Positions 60,101 to 64,000 of a stretch of DNA of 64,000 nt are shown here, piece by piece (the first letter of the stretch is position 1; every line of letters begins with the position of its first letter). Both the position numbers and the translations under genes were made by a program. This stretch comes from Cymodocea nodosa (lineage: Eukaryota > Streptophyta > Magnoliopsida > Alismatales > Cymodoceaceae), in the NCBI GenBank assembly GCA_036874045.1, contig CM072341.1, forward strand, positions 17,806,501 through 17,870,500. Reading direction: 5' to 3'. The notes below the pieces were generated by a model, which was given only the letters and a program-made list of their open reading frames with translations, did not search any database and was not told where the DNA came from.

Positions 60101-61891
60101 TCAGGCACGCCTCGGTCGGACCTTGGCGCTCAGAGGAACCTTCATCTCGCAGGCAAGCCCCAGCTTCTCCGACAAGTCGACGGCAGGGTCCGACGATGGC
60201 AGGGGCTCCCAACGAAACTCGTGCAGCAGCGTGGCCATCCAGAATCCGACCGTGGTCATGCCCATCGCCTTACCGGGGCATCCCCTTCTGCCCGACCCGA
60301 ACGGCGCCAGCCGGTGATCCGACCCGAAGACCGACACGTCTACCCCGCCCTCCTTCCCCAGGAACCTCTCGGGTCGGAAGTCCCACGGGTTGTCCCACAC
60401 GTGCGGGTCGTGCGTGATGGCCCACATGTTCACCATCCCCGTGGTCCCCGTCGGCACGTGGTGCCCATCCACCACGGTGTCGCACGTGGACATTCGGGCC
60501 CACGAAAGCAGCGGACCCGGCGGGTGCATCCTCAGCGCTTCCTTCACCACCGCCTGGACGTATGGCAGAGCCGCCATGTCTGCCTCCGTCACTGGCCTCG
60601 ACCGCCCCACCACCCGGTCTAGTTCTTCCTCCACCTTGTCTTGGACCTCCGGATGCAGCACCATGCGAGCCATCATCCACTCCATCAGCACCGCCACCGT
60701 GTCCGTTCCTCGGAATATCATCTCCTGATCGAACATTGTGTGTGTATACATACATACATACATATATATATATATATCTATGAGACCCATGTATATATAT
60801 ACATATAATGCTTAAAGCCTAGCTAGTTATATTATCAATCAACTAATTACCCAGAGCACGGCGATGATGTCTTGGTCGGAAAGGTTCTCAGAGGATTGCA
60901 GGGTGAGCAGCACATCGACGAAGTCTTGGGTGTCCTCGCCGGTACTAACCTTATCCCGGTGCTCGTCGATGATCTTGGAGACGAAACGGTTCACCCTAGG
61001 CAGGATGGTTGAGCACCTGGCCCTGAAGTCTTGGAGATCGAAGCTGGAGAGTAGAGGAAGATGGTCCGACCATTCGAGCTTCCCAAGGAGATCATAACCT
61101 TCCCCGATAAGACCGTGAAGTTCTCGTACGTCATCATTCTCCTCTTCCTCGGAGCCCACCACGTACTTCCTACCAAACACGGACCACATCATGTTGTTGA
61201 GGGCTGCCGGCTTCATCACCTCACGAGCTCGAACCTCGCCATATTTCTGCCGCAGCTTCTTCACGGCATGCACCATCTCGGCTGCGATCTCGAACCTCCG
61301 AGGTTCGAGCGTGCTCAGTCGCCGGGGAGAGAAGAGGTGAGTAACCGTAATCTTACGTAGCGTCTTCCAGTAGTCCCCATAGGGAGCGAACCCAATCGAC
61401 CTGTGGAACATGAGCCTGTAGGCTGAGCCCTTCTCGGGTCGATCCACGAACGACGAATTGTTGAGTATCTCCCTGGCCACTTCGACGTCGCCGGTGACGA
61501 CAGCCCGAGTCTCCCCGATGCTGAAGGCCATGAGTCTCGGGGCGCGGAGTTTCTGGGCGGCGCGGGCAAGATTTCGGTGTGCGAGGCCGGACATGAGCCC
61601 CATACTACCCAAGAAGGGCAAGCCGCGAGGACCAGGTATGGGTGGCGTACCACGTCGAAGAAACAGGCCTGTCGTCCAACGATACTTGCCCCAAGCATGA
61701 CCACCGGGAGAAGACCAGAAGGCGAGGGCGGAGGAGACGAGCCATAGTAGGGCAAAGGCTAGAGCGAAGCAGAGGAGGTTGAGGGTTGCGGTTGCGGTTG
61801 CGGTTGTGGTGACACCGCATTTGGCTGCGACTGGGAGGGAGAGGATCCACCAGCTCTCTCTGGCTATAGCCGCCGTGCTGATCGCCTCCAT
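60101..61891 (-). CDS. CYP78A: Cytochrome P450 of the CYP78A subfamily
   Basis: Exon 1 (61891-60851) and exon 2 (60724-60101, TGA) join in phase at VLW/EMIFRG, the conserved CYP78A intron site, giving 554 residues. A membrane anchor lies at about 37-59, and the proline-rich hinge [13 protein letters not shown] at 83-95. The I-helix holds [16 protein letters not shown] (348-363). The ExxR motif is KEALR (E409, R412), the PERF motif is at 465-468, and the haem loop is [10 protein letters not shown] (489-498) with cysteine 496 as ligand. All key residues are present. CYP78A enzymes (KLUH in Arabidopsis, PLASTOCHRON1 in rice) are ER-bound monooxygenases that control organ growth and leaf initiation through an unknown mobile signal (known). 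Length is typical. GC content is much higher than in neighbouring DNA. The exact CYP78A member cannot be told from sequence alone. Confidence 0.97.
60725..60850 (-). other. CYP78A intron with TACA/TA microsatellite
   Basis: The 126-bp intron (GTAATT...GATCAG on the minus strand) holds a run of TACA units that passes into a TA run at about 60747-60778. It is likely to vary in length between individuals (inference). Confidence 0.85.
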
Positions 61892-61951
61892 GGAACAATA
61901 CTAGACTACTCCCCTGAAAGGAAAATGGTTTTCAGCAAGGTCGGCGCGGTG

Positions 61952-61962
61952 CCTTTTTATAG
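61952..61962 (-). promoter_or_regulatory. TATA box of the CYP78A gene
   Basis: Minus strand CTATAAAAAGG lies about 60 bases before the start codon, in GC-rich context where a chance match is less likely. This implies a short 5' leader of roughly 30 bases. Confidence 0.65.
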
Positions 61963-64000
61963 CCCACCGGTCACCGCCCACAGAGAAATGCATTTTTAAT
62001 TTCCTTCGTTTTACTCAAATTTGCGCTTCTTCCGATATTAAAAGAATCTAGACATTTATATATTTTCAAGAATTTAAAAAATAGAAGAATTTATTGCATA
62101 CTATTCGTTGAGCACAATAAAATATAAATATTAAAATAAAACTTCATAATCACCAATACAAATACATAAATATGAGTCACAAATTTATACTTGAATTATC
62201 TCATTAATTTCATACAACGACAGACATTTCTTTGAATTGATTTTTATCTCATTTTTTACACATGAGACTGTCCATGTGTCTTGCGGGTTCCGGCAAGTGA
62301 AGCCATGCATGTGGCGGAGAAGCTTACGTGGCCGGAGAGCGGTGGTGGTGGTGGGCTGAGTGGCCGACGTCCGTCGCTCCATCTGACCTCCTGCGGCCGG
62401 CGGTTTTGTTTTCCAAGTTAGCTCCGGAACAAGTATTTCCTTGAAAGATTTTGATTTTATAACTGGCGTTTTGATCTTTTAATTTAAAACTACCTGTTGT
62501 TGGGTTTCCCTGCACATGGTGGATGATGATTTATTTATGGTGTTTTACAGAGATCTTGACACAATTTACCTAAATAATTCTATTAAAGACCGTGGAAGAG
62601 GGGAGAAAAAAGAAACGATCTTTTTTTTGCAAGAGAAGTTGTTACAGTAATTTTTGTCCATCTCTCTTTCTGTTACCTCACCGTGATCATAGAGCTGATC
62701 GAAGGAGTGTTTGTGGTCGAACCAATGTTAAAATTTTAACAACAACGTCATGGCTTCTTGATGCTCTTTAGATTGAACGATTGGATCAAGGATCGGAACA
62801 TTAGAGAGTCAGATTCAAAGAAAATTAGATCTACCATTGGTAAAAGGTCTGTTTGAGGGGTGAAACAAAGTCTACTTTGGTTGAAATTTTTTCAATGGTT
62901 CAAAGATTTGTGGATCTACATTTCTGCCTAAGTTTTGTGATTTTTGGAGAAGCACAGTGGTCGCAGAAATTTCTAAAACATGGACAATCTGATTTCTCTA
63001 TAATCTGTAATTTCTCTTATTGTATTTGTTATTTTGTGTCATTGGTTGTTAACGATAATGAATGTGTAATTCTTCTAGTTAAATATTAGAGAAAAACTTT
63101 TATGCCTATTTGAAGGTAATTTTTCTTCTCACGTCAAAGAAATTTTCACTTGATATATTTGTTTAAAATTTATTTATTTTCTACGTTTGATTTCATTGAG
63201 AAATTGCTTGCCAATCTTAACTAATAAGTTCAACTTGACTAGGTATGCAACGCGCGACGTCAAAAGGAGTAATCAATCAATCGATCAATCCATCCATCCA
63301 TCCATCCTTCATCCTCGGATGGCATCGTTAACTCCCTCCACACATGAAATGGTCCATTTTCTTTTGTAATTTTTAATTGTTTTCGAAACAGGTGTGCGTG
63401 ATCTACTGCCACTTGCGAACGCTTGGAACCAGAAGGTTGCTTGCATGACATCTACTTTTGCTTTTGATCTTACACGACCACCACAGTGGAAGAGAAGACA
63501 ACAAGCGGCGCGCGGCCCCTCGTAGCTTTTCCTTAATTTCTTTGGGACAAAGTACACAAGGCAAAGCAAATCTCATTCATTAATCTCGAGAAGATCTCTT
63601 CCGTATCTGGAATACCAAAATTTTATTCGATCGACATGCATGCTTGTGAATCTTCCTTAATCGTGCATTTCTTTTATAAATTATCACGTACAGATGTACT
63701 ACGTCCATGACATTGATAAGATCGCATCATATCTACCAACTGCTGGTCGACTTAGCTGGAACCAATTCCTTTGGAAACCAAACCATTGTGTATATGCACT
63801 TTTTTTCTTTTTTAATGTTTAATTATCAGCATCCACATCTACCATAGAAGGGATGCATAATGCTCGAAATCCTCACCCTTGCACAAGCTTCCTTTTCACC
63901 ACTGAATGTAGGCAGCATTTTGCTGAGTGAATTTTGAAGTTTACTTAATTGCAAGACATCCAACTTAGAAACAATAGATTCTGAGTGAGAAGTTGCTCTT
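61963..64000. other. Sequence upstream of CYP78A, no further gene
   Basis: This stretch should include the P450 promoter on the minus strand. A GC-richer island at 62270-62420 has no recognisable coding. A CAAT/CATC microsatellite is present at about 63275-63310 (ATCAATCAATCGATC, then CATC units). I see no transposon termini or exons. Confidence 0.45.

Noticed and set aside
60221..60783. Long frames on the plus strand opposite the P450 gene
   Set aside because: They are shadows of the GC-rich P450 coding strand, which itself has all conserved motifs.
1..64000. CRISPR arrays, bacterial operons, riboswitches, integrated viral genomes, tRNA or rRNA genes
   Set aside because: None seen. The window is plant nuclear DNA, and the repeats present are transposon-derived or simple tandem duplications.

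Overview
This window is nuclear DNA of a flowering plant. Spliced genes have GT-AG introns, and AT-rich introns and spacers are packed with decayed LINE, Copia, hAT-like and Harbinger-like sequence. A monocot is likely (inference): the P450 gene and the first exon of the membrane-protein gene are strongly GC-rich, while other genes and the spacers are AT-rich. I cannot name the species.

Four host genes can be rebuilt exon by exon. (1) 4639-21316, + strand: the C-terminal part (321 residues, 11 exons) of a Ste20-type kinase of the fray2/BLUS1-like group; the kinase domain must lie upstream of the window. (2) 25724-33149, +: a complete 5-exon TBC-domain Rab GTPase-activating protein (540 aa). 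(3) 35116-51357, +: a complete 4-exon gene for an At1g16860-like two-helix membrane protein (303 aa). (4) 61891-60101, -: a complete 2-exon CYP78A cytochrome P450 (554 aa). They are independent plant genes, not an operon, and I see no functional link among them.

Region by region: 1-4638 holds LINE relics on both strands and a nearly identical 242-bp tandem duplication. 4.6-21.3 kb is the kinase gene; its large introns hold antisense LINE pieces, head-to-head Copia remnants and two hAT-like elements with 8-bp target duplications. 21.3-25.2 kb is spacer with a G-box pair. The first TBC intron (3.6 kb) holds a possible TIR element and two LINE tails. Intron 1 of the membrane-protein gene (13.7 kb) is a nested stack: an old Copia element (35553-47139) carries an antisense Copia element (39115-42400), which carries a Harbinger-like fragment; a 3.6-kb solo LTR (43457-47067) sits in the 3' LTR of the outer Copia. 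51.4-60.1 kb is spacer with an old LINE tail and a 396-bp tandem duplication.

I found no new multi-gene system. The most unusual signals are the solo LTR, with six TGACGTCA-like octamers, four of them spaced exactly 21 bp apart, and a 36-bp tandem duplication across its right junction, and the fact that a host gene still looks intact around a four-layer transposon stack.
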